A stretch of 64,000 nt of DNA from Pseudomonadota bacterium (lineage in GTDB: Bacteria > Pseudomonadota > Gammaproteobacteria > Steroidobacterales > Steroidobacteraceae). The notes below the pieces were generated by a model. The model ran no database searches. It worked only from the letters and a program-made list of their open reading frames with translations, and was not told where the DNA came from. Both the position numbers and the translations under genes were made by a program. The stretch is taken from NCBI GenBank assembly GCA_023391815.1, contig JAEWAF010000080.1:113736-177735 (forward strand), in the 5' to 3' direction. Positions 45,140-55,278 of the stretch are shown piece by piece (position 1 is the stretch's first letter; each line of letters begins with the position of its first letter).

Positions 45140-45871
45140 ATGCACACTGAAAAAGCGTACTGGCTGCCGTCGCACGTACGGGCGTGCTCGACAGCAACGG
45201 GCACGGTGTTACTGGACCTGCGGCGCAATCGATATTTCGGCGTCGGTCGCAAGGAAACGACCGCGCTGCGCACGCTGGCCGGCAACTGGCAGAACCTTTC
45301 ATCCAGCAGCTTTGCCAGCGACGCCGAGCCATTACCCCTGCCCGATGCCGTGAACATCGCGGACAAGCTGGTGCAGGCCGGGCTGCTGAGTAACAACGCC
45401 CCCGAAGCCGCCGCCTTCACGCCCACCCAAGTGGATCTCAATAGTCTGCTCACCAGCGTCGGCCACGAAATCGACCGTAAGGCGCCGATCCGGTGGCGTC
45501 ACCTCATCAGTTTCCTGCGCGCGTGTACCTGGGCCCGCAGCTCAGTGCGCTCTCGCACTTTGTTTCTAGTCGCCGAGGAACTCGGCCGACAAAAGAACGC
45601 CGCCGGAGCGCCGTTCGAGCACGATCGTGCGATCGAGCTGGTAAGCATTTTCCGCCGGCTGCGCCCCCACACCTTCGCGGCGCGCGACCAATGTTTGTTT
45701 CATGCCCTGGCGCTGGTCCGATTTCTGGCTTACCACGACGTCTACCCCACGTGGGTGATCGGCGTGCGTACCAAGCCATGGGCGGCACACAGCTGGGTAC
45801 AGCAAGGGACACTGCTCCTCGACGCCAATCCCGAACAGGTTTGTGAGTACACACCGATTCTGGCGATCTAG
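45140..45871 (+). CDS. Lasso peptide biosynthesis B protein (RRE fused to leader protease)
   Basis: 243 residues. Residues ~1-90 form a PqqD-like recognition element (VLLDLRRNRYFGVG); ~120-243 is the transglutaminase-like McjB protease with catalytic Cys185 (DQCLFHALALVRFLA), His217 (AAHSWVQ) and Asp228 (LLLDANP). The fused form is usual in Proteobacteria. It binds and cuts the leader peptide of precursor 1. The Cys-His-Asp triad is intact, so leader removal should work. Confidence 0.93.
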   Translation: MHTEKAYWLPSHVRACSTATGTVLLDLRRNRYFGVGRKETTALRTLAGNWQNLSSSSFASDAEPLPLPDAVNIADKLVQAGLLSNNAPEAAAFTPTQVDLNSLLTSVGHEIDRKAPIRWRHLISFLRACTWARSSVRSRTLFLVAEELGRQKNAAGAPFEHDRAIELVSIFRRLRPHTFAARDQCLFHALALVRFLAYHDVYPTWVIGVRTKPWAAHSWVQQGTLLLDANPEQVCEYTPILAI

Positions 45872-45892
45872 ACCGCGAGCAGGAGTGTGGCG

Positions 45893-47749
45893 ATGTTTCG
45901 ATATCTCGCAACGGTGTGGGATTCTACCAACCCGGCACAACAAGAAGCGGCGCGCCTGATCGCCCAACGCCTGCGCCAGTTGTCCCCCGCCTGGTCGGAG
46001 AAATTTTCCACCCCCGGCATGCAGGTGTTTTGCATCGGCTTGCGCGACGAAGCGGTGCAGATTCATCGCGTCGACAACGATGCTGGCGTCGTCATCGGTA
46101 CGTTGCTCACTCGCGGACGCGACCTGTTTTCCCCGGCACCGGATGAGCAACTCCACTTCAACACGGAGCAAAGCCAGGCATTCGTGCAGAGCCGTGGCCG
46201 CTGGCTGATCGATCATGCCTGGGGTGACTATGTCGCGTTCGGTCACGACGCCCGCAACGGCCGCAGCTGGGTTATCAAAGACCCGACGGGTTCGCTGCCT
46301 TGCCTGCGCACCGACTTCCGCGGCGTGAGTATCTTTTTCTCGCGCATCGGCGATTGTCTCGACTTGCGTCTGCTGCGATTCACCGTCAACGAAGCCTTTC
46401 TTCGCGCTCACATGATGGCCGGGAGCAGCCTGCAGGATGCCTCATCGCTGAACGAGGCGTCACCGGTGCGTCGGGGTGAGTGCATCGAGTTTCAGAAGGA
46501 CAGCGAGGGCTGGCATAGCTCGAGCAAGATGTACTGGACACCGATAAGTTATGTCGGTGCCGACGACCTGATCGAAGATCCGCAAATCGCGGCTCGCGCC
46601 ATGCGCGGTACAATCAAAGCCACGACCGCGGGGCTGGCGCGATTGCATGACTCCTTGTTGTTGAGGCTATCGGGCGGTCTCGACTCCTCCATCGTCGCAG
46701 GCTGCCTCAAAGGCACCCCGGCTCGATTTGCCGCATACACCTACTTCAGTCCGGTCGGTCGCTCCGACGAGCGCCCATGGGCTCGGCTCGCGGCTGCGCA
46801 TGCAGGGTGCGAGCACATCGAACATCCGTTGCATCCTCTGAGTCTGGATCTGACACTCGGGCTGCGCATGCCGCCGTCTCCGGAGCCTTCGCCCCTGCTC
46901 GGTTTCATTCAACGCTGTACGGTCGAACAAGGATTGCTCGAGCGCACCCACGCCACGGCGATCTTCAGCGGCGATGGCGGTGACTCTGGTTTTTGCGCCG
47001 ACTCACTGTCATATGCAGTTCCCGAATTCCTGCGCCAGCATGGCATCACGCCTCGCCTGTTCAAGCTCGCGTCGCAAGTCGCGTTGCTCACCGAAAGATC
47101 CAGCTGGACGGTGCTGACGACCGCGATCCGACGCGTTGTCACTCACAAGAGCGTCGGCATACCCGCTGCCCGCATTCTCGAAGCGAGCCAGTTGGTCAGC
47201 CCCGAGATCAAACAAAGCTTTCGCGGCCACGACGAGGTATCTCATCCGTGGTTCCAGGATCAGCGTCGCATACCCTGGGATAAAATCCGGCGAATCGGCA
47301 CACTGATGATGTCGCCCGAGAGCTACACGATGTCCGCGACCGCCGATGCGCCGGTGCCGGAGATCGCCTCGCCGCTCTACTCGCAGCCGGTGATCGAGCT
47401 GCTGCTGCGGATTCCGATCCACACTCATTTCCATGGCGGCCAGGATCGAGGGCTGGCGCGCATGGCGTTCGCGGGCGACGTTCCGGAACCGATCCTGCGA
47501 CGCTTGTGGAAAGATCGCGCCCCGGGCTTCCACGATCAATTGCTCGAACGCGAGCGGCCGTTTCTAAAAGAAACATTGCTGGACGGCGTGCTCGCCCGCG
47601 AGGGTCTGCTGGACAGGCGGCTGCTCGAGGAAGTGCTGTCGACCGGGCCCACCAAGAACACTGTCTATCCCGGTGAAATCTTCCGCCACCTGGATTCGGA
47701 GTTCTGGGCACGTCACTGGCTGACGAGCCCGCAAGCGCAAGCCGCCTGA
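45893..47749 (+). CDS. Lasso cyclase C (asparagine synthetase-like)
   Basis: 618 residues from ATG 45893; an in-frame GTG at 45887 is too close to the AGGAG site at 45881-45885. The pyrophosphate-loop motif LSGGLDSSIVAG (~259-270) marks the ATP-using asparagine synthetase B fold that adenylates the ring Asp or Glu. The N-terminal glutaminase-like domain starts M-F rather than M-C, as is normal in lasso cyclases, which do not use glutamine. The B stop and the C start are 22 bases apart, so A-B-C form one operon. Confidence 0.93.
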   Translation: MFRYLATVWDSTNPAQQEAARLIAQRLRQLSPAWSEKFSTPGMQVFCIGLRDEAVQIHRVDNDAGVVIGTLLTRGRDLFSPAPDEQLHFNTEQSQAFVQSRGRWLIDHAWGDYVAFGHDARNGRSWVIKDPTGSLPCLRTDFRGVSIFFSRIGDCLDLRLLRFTVNEAFLRAHMMAGSSLQDASSLNEASPVRRGECIEFQKDSEGWHSSSKMYWTPISYVGADDLIEDPQIAARAMRGTIKATTAGLARLHDSLLLRLSGGLDSSIVAGCLKGTPARFAAYTYFSPVGRSDERPWARLAAAHAGCEHIEHPLHPLSLDLTLGLRMPPSPEPSPLLGFIQRCTVEQGLLERTHATAIFSGDGGDSGFCADSLSYAVPEFLRQHGITPRLFKLASQVALLTERSSWTVLTTAIRRVVTHKSVGIPAARILEASQLVSPEIKQSFRGHDEVSHPWFQDQRRIPWDKIRRIGTLMMSPESYTMSATADAPVPEIASPLYSQPVIELLLRIPIHTHFHGGQDRGLARMAFAGDVPEPILRRLWKDRAPGFHDQLLERERPFLKETLLDGVLAREGLLDRRLLEEVLSTGPTKNTVYPGEIFRHLDSEFWARHWLTSPQAQAA

Positions 47750-47755
47750 GGACCT

Positions 47756-50700
47756 TCAAAACCCCTTGGACAAGCGCAGATAACTGAAGCGACCGACCAG
47801 ATCGCCCTGCGAAGAATCGAAGCCCAATGAAAAGCCGATATCGGCAAACGGCGCCGTTTCATCGAACGCGTTCTTCACGCCCAATTGCAGTTTCAGATCG
47901 TCCCACAGCGGGCTCGGACCGATCAGCTCATCCAGCGCGAAGCTCGCCTGCAAATCCACCAGCGTGCGCGACGGCAGGCGCCGTCCCGTGATCCCGCTCA
48001 GATCCGCGTCCAGATAGCCGGGCAGCCAATCGAGCGTGGTGGACAGACCGACGCCGTTGCGCTTCCAGCCGATGCCGCCAACCACACGCCAACGCGGTAT
48101 GGAGCCAACGGAGCTTGCGATACCGACTCGGTCGACGCCCGGTGTGTTCGGAACATCGATGGCCGTGAACTCGTGAACCCACGTGGCAGACAGCCGCGGC
48201 GTGAACTCTCCCCAACGCGTGCTGCGTTCGTATTTCGCCTCGAAGTCGATGCCGCTGGTCGTGAGACGCCCGAAGTTCATTCGGGACAAATCCAGCTGCG
48301 ACAGTCTGCCTGGAATACCCGCGGCGACGTCCGCCGCGGTGGGAAGCTCGCGCACGATGCGATCCTGGAACGCCTCCTGATGGGCGAGCATGGTGCTGAA
48401 GTGCACGAACGTGACCCGATGGTCGCTATGAATCTTCCAATAGTTCGCCAGCAACCGCAGCCCCGGCATCGCACTCGGCGTCAGCACGAAGCCAGCGGTC
48501 ATGGAGTCCGCTTCGATCGGCCGGAGATCGGGATTGCCGCCTGCAACGAATGTCACGGTGCTCAATTCGCCATTGCGTGCTGGATCGGGAATGCCGGCAC
48601 GAGTCACGGTGGTCCGAGGCGCGTGTAGCTCGAATAACGATGGCGGGCGAAAGCTCGTGCTGTAGGAGCCACGGAATAAGAGGTCGTCGACGGGGCGCCA
48701 CAACAATCCAAGCTGAGGGTTGAGCGAGCTGCCGACATCGCTGTAATCGTCGAGCCGTGCAGCCAACGTGAGCGACAACGTATCGGCCTCGCGCGAAGCC
48801 GCGCCCGCCACAAGCGGCACGCGTAGCTCAGTGAACGCGGCTCTCATGTCACGGCCGGTGTTCACCGGCAGGGTCCGATCGTCGTAGATCATTTTTTCAT
48901 CGCGCCACTCGCTGCCCACCACGGCTCGAATCGGACCGGCCGGCAACTCCAACCAGTCGCCGTGCATGACTGCCGAAAGCTGCCGGCCACGCGAGAAATG
49001 ACGATCATGATCCGGCTCGATGAGCGAGGCGAGCAACGCCGGGCTGCCGGCCGGACCATCCACAAAAGGATTCAAAGCACGAGCCGGATCGGTTTGCGCG
49101 AGCGCCTCCGCGACCCGTTCGGTACTGATATCGACAGCGCGTCGTGCATCGCCCGTTTCAGTGCTGACCAGCGCCGAAAGCTCCCACTCCCACGTCGCGC
49201 TCAGCGGACCTCGCAGCCCGGACGCGCCACGAATCCAGTCCGTATCATGCTCGAAGCGACGCGGCTCGAGACCGTCCAGAACGACATCCACCAGCACCGG
49301 TTGGCCAAACGGATTGAAAGGGTTTTCCGCCGGCACCAGCGCGTTCTCCACGTAGAAGGTGCCTTCCCGCGAGTCGACCTGGCGGTTGGTCACGAGCACT
49401 TCGGCGAACGCCGTCAGATCGGGCGTCAGATCGAACTCACCAAACAAAGCGAGGCTGCGTTGCTCCACCTCCGGCACGATGGAGAGCGCGTTCGACGGAC
49501 TGGTTTTGTTGCGGACGCCGGCGGTCGCGGCGAAATCCCGCGGCGTCAGCCCGATGCCATCGCTGCCTTCGGGAACCATCGCGAAAGATGACGATAACCC
49601 TGGCAGATTCTCACCATTCGATGAGCTGACTGTCCCCGGCACGCCGGCGGCGGAACGATAGTCCACGCCACCATAGCGTGTGTAGTCTTGATTGCTCCAA
49701 AGATCGCGCTCGGCACCCAAAAGGAAATCGCGTCGGTAGTAATCGAAGATTGCCGAAGCCCGCAGTCGCTCGGTCTGATAGCCAGCGCTGAATGACGCGC
49801 GCAACATATCCGCGCCGCCGCGGGCGCCGCCATACTGAAGGTCAAGCACCGGCTGCGGTATTTCTTTTTTCAACACAACATTGATGACGCCCCCCATGGC
49901 ATCGGCGCCGTAGATGGCGGAAGCCGAATCCGACAGCACTTCGATCCTGTCCACCGCCGCCAGCGGAATGCTATTCAAGTCGAAGGCGTTGAGTGTCAGG
50001 CTGTTGGCGGTAGAAACGGCGCGTCGACCGTTGATGAGAATCAGCGTGGTGTCGACGCCGATGCCGCGCATCTGGGAATACTGCGCGCCGCCCCCGTAGT
50101 AGTGCTCCGGACGAGTAAATGGTTGTTGTGGCGTGTAGCGCAAAACATCCGGGATCGAGGTCGCCCCGAGCTCTTCTATCATTCGACGCGTGAACACTTG
50201 CACCGGCGCAGGACCTTCGCCGCTGCGCTCGATGCGCGAGCCTGTGACGATCACTTCGTCGACATCGACGACCGTGGGCTCGCCGATGATCGCAGTCGAG
50301 CCGGCCCGGCCAGTTGCGGCCACACTCGGGTTCGGCGGACTGTTTCTTTTGTGCAGATACGGCTGCCCTTCCGCGAGTCGACTCCGATCCTCGTCGGAAC
50401 CGCTCACACCGTTGCGAGGCACGCCGAGCAGAGATGGCGCGATGACGACGAGCGAACGCGCATTGGTCCGGCGATACACCAAGCCGCTCTCGGCCAGCAG
50501 CCGGGTCAATGCAACTTCCGCGGTGAACTTGCCGCGCAGCGGACCGACCAGCAGGGCTTGATCGGTCTGCGCGTCCGGCCAGAAGCTGATCAACAGGCCG
50601 GTCTGAGTGGTGAATTCTTTCAGCGCCTCGATGATCGGCAGGCGTGGAATGTCGAGCACATATTCCTGGGTGGCGGGGGCGGTGCCGTGCGCGTTCTGAG

Positions 50701-50776
50701 CGGGCGCCGTATCAGGCCACCCACCCCCCGCAAGAACGGCCGCCACGAGTCCGGCGATGACCTGTTTCGCGACCAT
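47756..50776 (-). CDS. TonB-dependent receptor with N-terminal STN signalling domain
   Basis: 1006 residues from ATG 50776; a TTG twelve bases upstream is an alternative. A signal peptide is followed by a secretin/TonB short N-terminal domain (about 45-115; FTTQTGLLISFWPDAQTDQ), which in FecA-type receptors contacts the FecR anti-sigma. Plug (DEVIVTGSRIER ... TLILINGRRA ... AIYGADAMGGVINVVLKK) and a 22-strand barrel with terminal aromatic-rich strand follow. Gene order receptor-FecR-sigma, next to the lasso operon and convergent with it by six bases, fits a receptor for the lasso peptide or the metal or compound it carries. Confidence 0.92.
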   Translation of the reverse strand: MVAKQVIAGLVAAVLAGGGWPDTAPAQNAHGTAPATQEYVLDIPRLPIIEALKEFTTQTGLLISFWPDAQTDQALLVGPLRGKFTAEVALTRLLAESGLVYRRTNARSLVVIAPSLLGVPRNGVSGSDEDRSRLAEGQPYLHKRNSPPNPSVAATGRAGSTAIIGEPTVVDVDEVIVTGSRIERSGEGPAPVQVFTRRMIEELGATSIPDVLRYTPQQPFTRPEHYYGGGAQYSQMRGIGVDTTLILINGRRAVSTANSLTLNAFDLNSIPLAAVDRIEVLSDSASAIYGADAMGGVINVVLKKEIPQPVLDLQYGGARGGADMLRASFSAGYQTERLRASAIFDYYRRDFLLGAERDLWSNQDYTRYGGVDYRSAAGVPGTVSSSNGENLPGLSSSFAMVPEGSDGIGLTPRDFAATAGVRNKTSPSNALSIVPEVEQRSLALFGEFDLTPDLTAFAEVLVTNRQVDSREGTFYVENALVPAENPFNPFGQPVLVDVVLDGLEPRRFEHDTDWIRGASGLRGPLSATWEWELSALVSTETGDARRAVDISTERVAEALAQTDPARALNPFVDGPAGSPALLASLIEPDHDRHFSRGRQLSAVMHGDWLELPAGPIRAVVGSEWRDEKMIYDDRTLPVNTGRDMRAAFTELRVPLVAGAASREADTLSLTLAARLDDYSDVGSSLNPQLGLLWRPVDDLLFRGSYSTSFRPPSLFELHAPRTTVTRAGIPDPARNGELSTVTFVAGGNPDLRPIEADSMTAGFVLTPSAMPGLRLLANYWKIHSDHRVTFVHFSTMLAHQEAFQDRIVRELPTAADVAAGIPGRLSQLDLSRMNFGRLTTSGIDFEAKYERSTRWGEFTPRLSATWVHEFTAIDVPNTPGVDRVGIASSVGSIPRWRVVGGIGWKRNGVGLSTTLDWLPGYLDADLSGITGRRLPSRTLVDLQASFALDELIGPSPLWDDLKLQLGVKNAFDETAPFADIGFSLGFDSSQGDLVGRFSYLRLSKGF

Positions 50777-50935
50777 CTTCCCCAGCAAGATCCCTTTGAC
50801 ATCGGGGTCCGATGCCCCGGCGTGATGAACGGAATCTACCGCATGCCGCCGGCAGGCGCTGTGACTTTGTTACTTAGGGAACGATCTCGAGCGAAAATAT
50901 ATCTTTGCGCGGACACCGACGCTGCGGGGATCGGC

Positions 50936-52180
50936 TCAGATCGGATTTGGATTCACGGTCGGCGGCACATCGCTGTGCGGGTTCGACTCGGAAATTTCGG
51001 CACCGGGTAGTGCGGCTTCCGAGCCGCCGTGGCGCAACTCGATTCGCAAGACGTCGGGAAGATCCCGAACGATCGCGATATCCGGACTGGTCGCCAGCGC
51101 CTCGACAAACGATTCAGGGTCGCTGGCGCTGACCCGGAAGAAGGCCAGCCGTCGAGCGGCAATGGACGGCTCGGCGATCACGATCTTCACCCGGTTGAGT
51201 CGATTGAAGTCGCTGGCCACTTCGGCAACCGTTTTGTTTTCGTACACCAGCCAGCCATCGGCCCAGGCCTGCTCGTAATCCAGGTTCACCTTTTCTTTAG
51301 CGACCGGCTTGGAGCGGCTGGCCGGAGTGATCGACACCTGCTCGCCGGCGGCGAGCGCGACACCTCCGGTCGCTGCTGCAATCTGCGCGGGTGCGGCGGG
51401 CACAGTCCCGCGAATGGCCTCGCGACCATCACGATAAAGCGCGACACTGCCTTCGGTAACAGCGACGACATCCTTGCCACCCAGGCGCGAGACCCGAAAT
51501 TCCGTGCCCACCGCGAGCACGCCGATCATCTCCGACTCCACATAAAACGGCCGCGTGTGATCCTTGGCGACATCGAACATCGCCTCGCCGCGCACCAGCC
51601 GGATGGTCCGATGATCGTCGCCGAACGACACCTTCAGCAATGAAGCTGGCCCGACCCGCACCCGGGTGCCGTCGGTCAGCGAAACGGTCCGCCACTCTCC
51701 CAGGTCGGTCTCGATGCTGCGATCGAGCCAGGCTACCTTGGCCATGAAGCCGAGAAAGAAGGACACCGCGAGACAGGCCGCCGCGGCCGCGATCTTCCAC
51801 GCCTCGAAGCGCCGGGGTGCCCGAGCCGGTTCGTCAGACTCTATTTTGAAGCGCGGCCCCTCCGCGTCGCGCCGCGGGTCCAGCTCGATGATGTTCGTCG
51901 ACTCTCTACGGCCCGTCACGGGCGTGCGATTGACGACCTTGGCGGCGCGCACCGCCTGATAAACCTGCTGGATACGGAGCAGCTCAGCGATATGGGCGGG
52001 CGACTGTTTCAACCAGCGCACATTGCGCTCGCGAATGCGTGTGCCGAGCCGATCGTCGCGCAGTCGCACGAACCATTCGGCCGCTTCGTTGCTCAACGAC
52101 ACTGTGGTGGCCCGTTCATGGGCACTGTGAGTCAGACTTCCTTTCATTCCGGCATCCTCGTCGTCCATTGGAGTGGTCAC
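50936..52180 (-). CDS. FecR-type anti-sigma factor 1
   Basis: 414 residues, GTG start at 52180 overlapping the sigma stop (GTGA). N-terminal DUF4880-like cytoplasmic part (NEAAEWFVRLRDDRLGTRIRERNVRWLKQS), single membrane helix at about 130-152, then the periplasmic FecR domain (VSLTDGTRVRVGPASLLKVSF; GEAMFDVAKDHTRPFYVES; AVGTEFRVS). It senses the STN domain of the receptor downstream and controls the sigma factor upstream. Confidence 0.92.
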   Translation of the reverse strand: MTTPMDDEDAGMKGSLTHSAHERATTVSLSNEAAEWFVRLRDDRLGTRIRERNVRWLKQSPAHIAELLRIQQVYQAVRAAKVVNRTPVTGRRESTNIIELDPRRDAEGPRFKIESDEPARAPRRFEAWKIAAAAACLAVSFFLGFMAKVAWLDRSIETDLGEWRTVSLTDGTRVRVGPASLLKVSFGDDHRTIRLVRGEAMFDVAKDHTRPFYVESEMIGVLAVGTEFRVSRLGGKDVVAVTEGSVALYRDGREAIRGTVPAAPAQIAAATGGVALAAGEQVSITPASRSKPVAKEKVNLDYEQAWADGWLVYENKTVAEVASDFNRLNRVKIVIAEPSIAARRLAFFRVSASDPESFVEALATSPDIAIVRDLPDVLRIELRHGGSEAALPGAEISESNPHSDVPPTVNPNPI

Positions 52181-52809
52181 AGGTCCTCCAGTCGCAATTG
52201 CATGCGCAACGTACTGTAGGCACGTGTGAGATCGCGCAATACGATCCGATACGTGAGTCCCCTCAGCTGAGCGATCTGTTTGTAGGTCAGCCCCTCGTTC
52301 ACGTGTAACAACAAAACTTCGCGTTGCCGTGCCGGCAGCCGGTCGACGGCGGCCTGCACGTATTCATTGGTCCGCGTCCTGGCGAAGGCGTTCTCCGGCT
52401 CATCGCCCGCCTCGATCTGCAATTCGTCCAGCCAGCTGTCGTCGTGCGGCTTGCGGACTCTGGAACGCTCGCGCCATTCATTGGCGACGTTGGCGGCGAT
52501 CCGAAACAAGTAGCCCTGCGGGTTGTCGACGGCGACATCGTCGCTATAGCGCAGCAAGCGCAGGAACACTTCCTGGGCCAGATCGTCGATGTCGCCTGGC
52601 GGCACCGAGGCACGATTCCGCAACCAGCTGCGGATCGGCTTGCGCCACTTGCCGAACCACTCGATCAAGCGACCGTCGCGGCTATACCGCGGGCGAGCTT
52701 CCTGCTCCTCCATTTCTTGGAGGCGATAGAACTCGGCCTCGCGCTGTTCATCCTCCCTGGACGAATTCCAACGATCTTCACCGTTCGACTGCTTATGCCG
52801 ATCGATCAC
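52177..52809 (-). CDS. FecI-like ECF sigma factor 1
   Basis: 210 residues, GTG start (VIDRH). Region 2 (DLAQEVFLRLLRYSDDVAVDNPQGYLFRIAANVANEWRER) and region 4 (LPARQREVLLLHVNEGLTYKQIAQLRGLTYRIVLRDLTRAYS) are present. A charged 40-residue N-terminal extension precedes region 2. The region-2 and region-4 sequences are nearly identical to sigma factor 2 downstream, showing recent duplication. Confidence 0.95.
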   Translation of the reverse strand: MIDRHKQSNGEDRWNSSREDEQREAEFYRLQEMEEQEARPRYSRDGRLIEWFGKWRKPIRSWLRNRASVPPGDIDDLAQEVFLRLLRYSDDVAVDNPQGYLFRIAANVANEWRERSRVRKPHDDSWLDELQIEAGDEPENAFARTRTNEYVQAAVDRLPARQREVLLLHVNEGLTYKQIAQLRGLTYRIVLRDLTRAYSTLRMQLRLEDL

Positions 52810-52891
52810 GTAGAGCTGTGGCGCCTGAAAGCGAACTGTCTGAGGGAGAAAACTTTACCCTCGGCTAGATGACTGGTTGACGGGCGCGGCT

Positions 52892-52918
52892 CATCCCTCC
52901 GGCGACACCGGAGGGATG
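52892..52918. other. Perfect 11-bp stem-loop between cassettes
   Basis: CATCCCTCCGG-CGACA-CCGGAGGGATG. It lies 57 nt past the end of FecR 2 and between the two sigma/FecR units; no T-run on either strand. The CCTCCGG core recurs in the hairpin at 56021-56047. Confidence 0.6.
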
Positions 52919-52975
52919 CTTGACAGATTACGTCACATCGCGGACGCGACCTGGCTCGCCTTGAAGGCGGACCGA

Positions 52976-54013
52976 CTACGACCGTTCCAGGTGCAGAACC
53001 TTCGCACCGGGCCGGCGAGTGGTTTTGTGATGATAGCCCTGATACCAGCGTTCGATCTTGCGCACGAAGTCCTCGGGCTGGCTGGGCCTGAATGTGAGCG
53101 TCTGGTTGATGCGCAGCCGCGCTACCTCGGGATCGTCGAGGACGACCTGAACGGCGTTGCGCCGATTCAGCTGAGCGACGATGTCGCCGACGCGCTCGCC
53201 GTCGTACTCGTACCAATTGCGGATCCACTTCAGCTCGCGCTCGGCATGGACGGCCACGGGCGTGCTGACTCCGGTAGACGACAGCAACACTTGTTGATCG
53301 GCGGTGACCGGCGTCATCGACTGGAAGCCATCGCGATTCGCGGTCGAGGTTACGACCACCTTTCCTTCGGCGACCGTAACAACCACCGTGTCGCCGCGAT
53401 CGGCTGTGGCAAATTCGGTGCCGACCGCCTGCACCGTGCCTCTGTCCGTCGTGACGATGAAGGGACGATCCGGCTCTCTCGCCACTTCGAACAATGCCTC
53501 GCCTTCCACCAGCGTGACCGCGCGAGTTTCGCCGTTGAAATGAAAACGCAGCTGGGTGCGCGGCCCGGCATAAACCACCGTGCCATCTTCCAACAATTGT
53601 TTATCCCATTGCCCCAGATGCGTCACGATGACCTTATCGGTGCGCACGAGACTTGCGGCGATGGTCGCGATGACGGCGAGCAGGACACTCGCCGCCACCG
53701 CAATCTTCTTGGTATTGAACTGCGACGTCGCCGTCGGCATGCGCGGCTGTTGCGGACGCGGCCGTGTCACGAAGGCATAAGCATCGAAGCTGATGACGTT
53801 TTCGGGAAAGCCGCCTGACACGACTTTGTTGAGTGGCCGCCGCAACAGCGCGTCGATCAAACAAATGCGCGCCAGCTCCTTGATATGCGCGGGGGACGTG
53901 CTGAGCCAGAGACGAAAGTCACGCTGCGAATCTCGATCCAGATCGCCCTGTTTGAGACGCTGGTGCCATTCCACGGCCTGTTTGATCACAGCGCCCTGTT
54001 GTGTTGGGTTCAT
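52976..54013 (-). CDS. FecR-type anti-sigma factor 2 (without its own sigma gene)
   Basis: 345 residues from ATG 54013. Cytoplasmic N-terminus (AVIKQAVEWHQRLKQGDLDRDSQRDFRLWLSTSP), membrane helix IAVAASVLLAVIATIAASLV and FecR domain (GQWDKQLLEDGTVVYAGPRTQLRFHFNGE; GEALFEVAREPDRPFIVTT). The 184 bp to FecR 3 has no room for a sigma gene. It is therefore an orphan anti-sigma or a second input into sigma 1 or 2. Confidence 0.9.
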   Translation of the reverse strand: MNPTQQGAVIKQAVEWHQRLKQGDLDRDSQRDFRLWLSTSPAHIKELARICLIDALLRRPLNKVVSGGFPENVISFDAYAFVTRPRPQQPRMPTATSQFNTKKIAVAASVLLAVIATIAASLVRTDKVIVTHLGQWDKQLLEDGTVVYAGPRTQLRFHFNGETRAVTLVEGEALFEVAREPDRPFIVTTDRGTVQAVGTEFATADRGDTVVVTVAEGKVVVTSTANRDGFQSMTPVTADQQVLLSSTGVSTPVAVHAERELKWIRNWYEYDGERVGDIVAQLNRRNAVQVVLDDPEVARLRINQTLTFRPSQPEDFVRKIERWYQGYHHKTTRRPGAKVLHLERS

Positions 54014-54197
54014 ATCCCCGGTCCCCGCTGAGCAGCTCGCCGACGTCACTCATCAGTCGTCTGCGGCTACGTTTCCGTAAGCCGTGAAGTCCCCCGTACT
54101 TCAATCTAGACCGGCTGGAAGCGGTACCCCATCCCTGGAAATAACGACAGGCAGGACATGAGAAAACCAGCTGCATACCAGCAGCGCTGCGGACGCG

Positions 54198-55250
54198 CTA
54201 CTCGGGTATCAATCGAATGACATCCGCGCTCTCGTAGGCGACCTGGACGTCCGGACGCGCCGCAAGCATGAGCACGAATGTTTCCGGGTCGTCCAGTTTC
54301 ACCGTGGTGAATGGCATCGCGATCGCGCCGATCGACGGATCGGACATCACGACTTTCAGACGATTGCGACGATTGAACTGTTCGATCGCTTCTCGCACCG
54401 TCTCGCCCCGGAATTCGTAGTAACCCGTCGCCCACTGCAATTCGCGCGAAGCATCGACTTGTTTGACCGGCTGTGCGCCGCGGTTAGACAACACGATTTG
54501 CTGATCTGCGCCCAACTCCGCAACTTCGGCGCGCTCCATGCTCGTAATTCGAGCGTCACCATGTTTACTCACTGCGACTTTGCCGTGAGCCACCGTTACG
54601 ACAGCGGTCGATGCATTCATCAACGACACACCGAACTCCGTGCCGACCGCACGGACATCGCCGACTTGAGTCGTCACGATGAACGGTCGGTTCGGATCTT
54701 TCGCCACTTCGAACACTGCCTCGCCTTCGCTGAGCACGATGACGCGCTGATTGTCGTCGAACGACCAACGCAGCCTGGTGTTCGGCCCGATGCGTAACAC
54801 GCTGCCGTCGCTGAGCATCGCGCGATCCCATTTCCCGGGGCCCGTGGCAATCCTGTGATCGTAGTAAGTGGCCTTCACCATCCAACCGGCGACGACGCCA
54901 ACCAGGATGCCGGCGACGGCCGCCGCGACTTTCATTTGTCGCACACGACGTCGCTTCATCGATCGAGCCTGTTGCTGTAAGACTGTCATACCGCGCGGGC
55001 CGAACGGAATCACATTCTCGCCAGGGTCGCCGCCCGGCGACGCGCGCATATGCAACTTCGCTTTTCGGCCGTAGCCGTGATAGCGATAGATGTCGAGCAG
55101 TGCCTCGACGTTACGGCTGGATGCCTTCAGCCAGGCCAGATACTCGCGGCGCTCGCGCGGCGACAGATCGTTCGCGACCAAGCGCACGAACCAGCCCGCT
55201 GCCTGCTCGCTCAAGAGCGCGTCGATCTCAGTGTCGCTGCTTCGTTTCAT
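54198..55250 (-). CDS. FecR-type anti-sigma factor 3
   Basis: 350 residues from ATG 55250 (MKRSSDTEIDALLSEQAAGW); ATG 55277, two bases past the sigma stop, is an alternative that would add nine residues. N-terminal DUF4880-like region, membrane helix VAAAVAGILVGVVAGWMVKA and FecR domain (LSDGSVLRIGPNTRLRWSF; GEAVFEVAKDPNRPFIVTT; AVGTEFGVSL). Partner of ECF sigma 2, with which it is translationally coupled. Confidence 0.92.
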   Translation of the reverse strand: MKRSSDTEIDALLSEQAAGWFVRLVANDLSPRERREYLAWLKASSRNVEALLDIYRYHGYGRKAKLHMRASPGGDPGENVIPFGPRGMTVLQQQARSMKRRRVRQMKVAAAVAGILVGVVAGWMVKATYYDHRIATGPGKWDRAMLSDGSVLRIGPNTRLRWSFDDNQRVIVLSEGEAVFEVAKDPNRPFIVTTQVGDVRAVGTEFGVSLMNASTAVVTVAHGKVAVSKHGDARITSMERAEVAELGADQQIVLSNRGAQPVKQVDASRELQWATGYYEFRGETVREAIEQFNRRNRLKVVMSDPSIGAIAMPFTTVKLDDPETFVLMLAARPDVQVAYESADVIRLIPE

Positions 55251-55278
55251 ACCCCTTGCCCTCAATGGCCTGCGCATC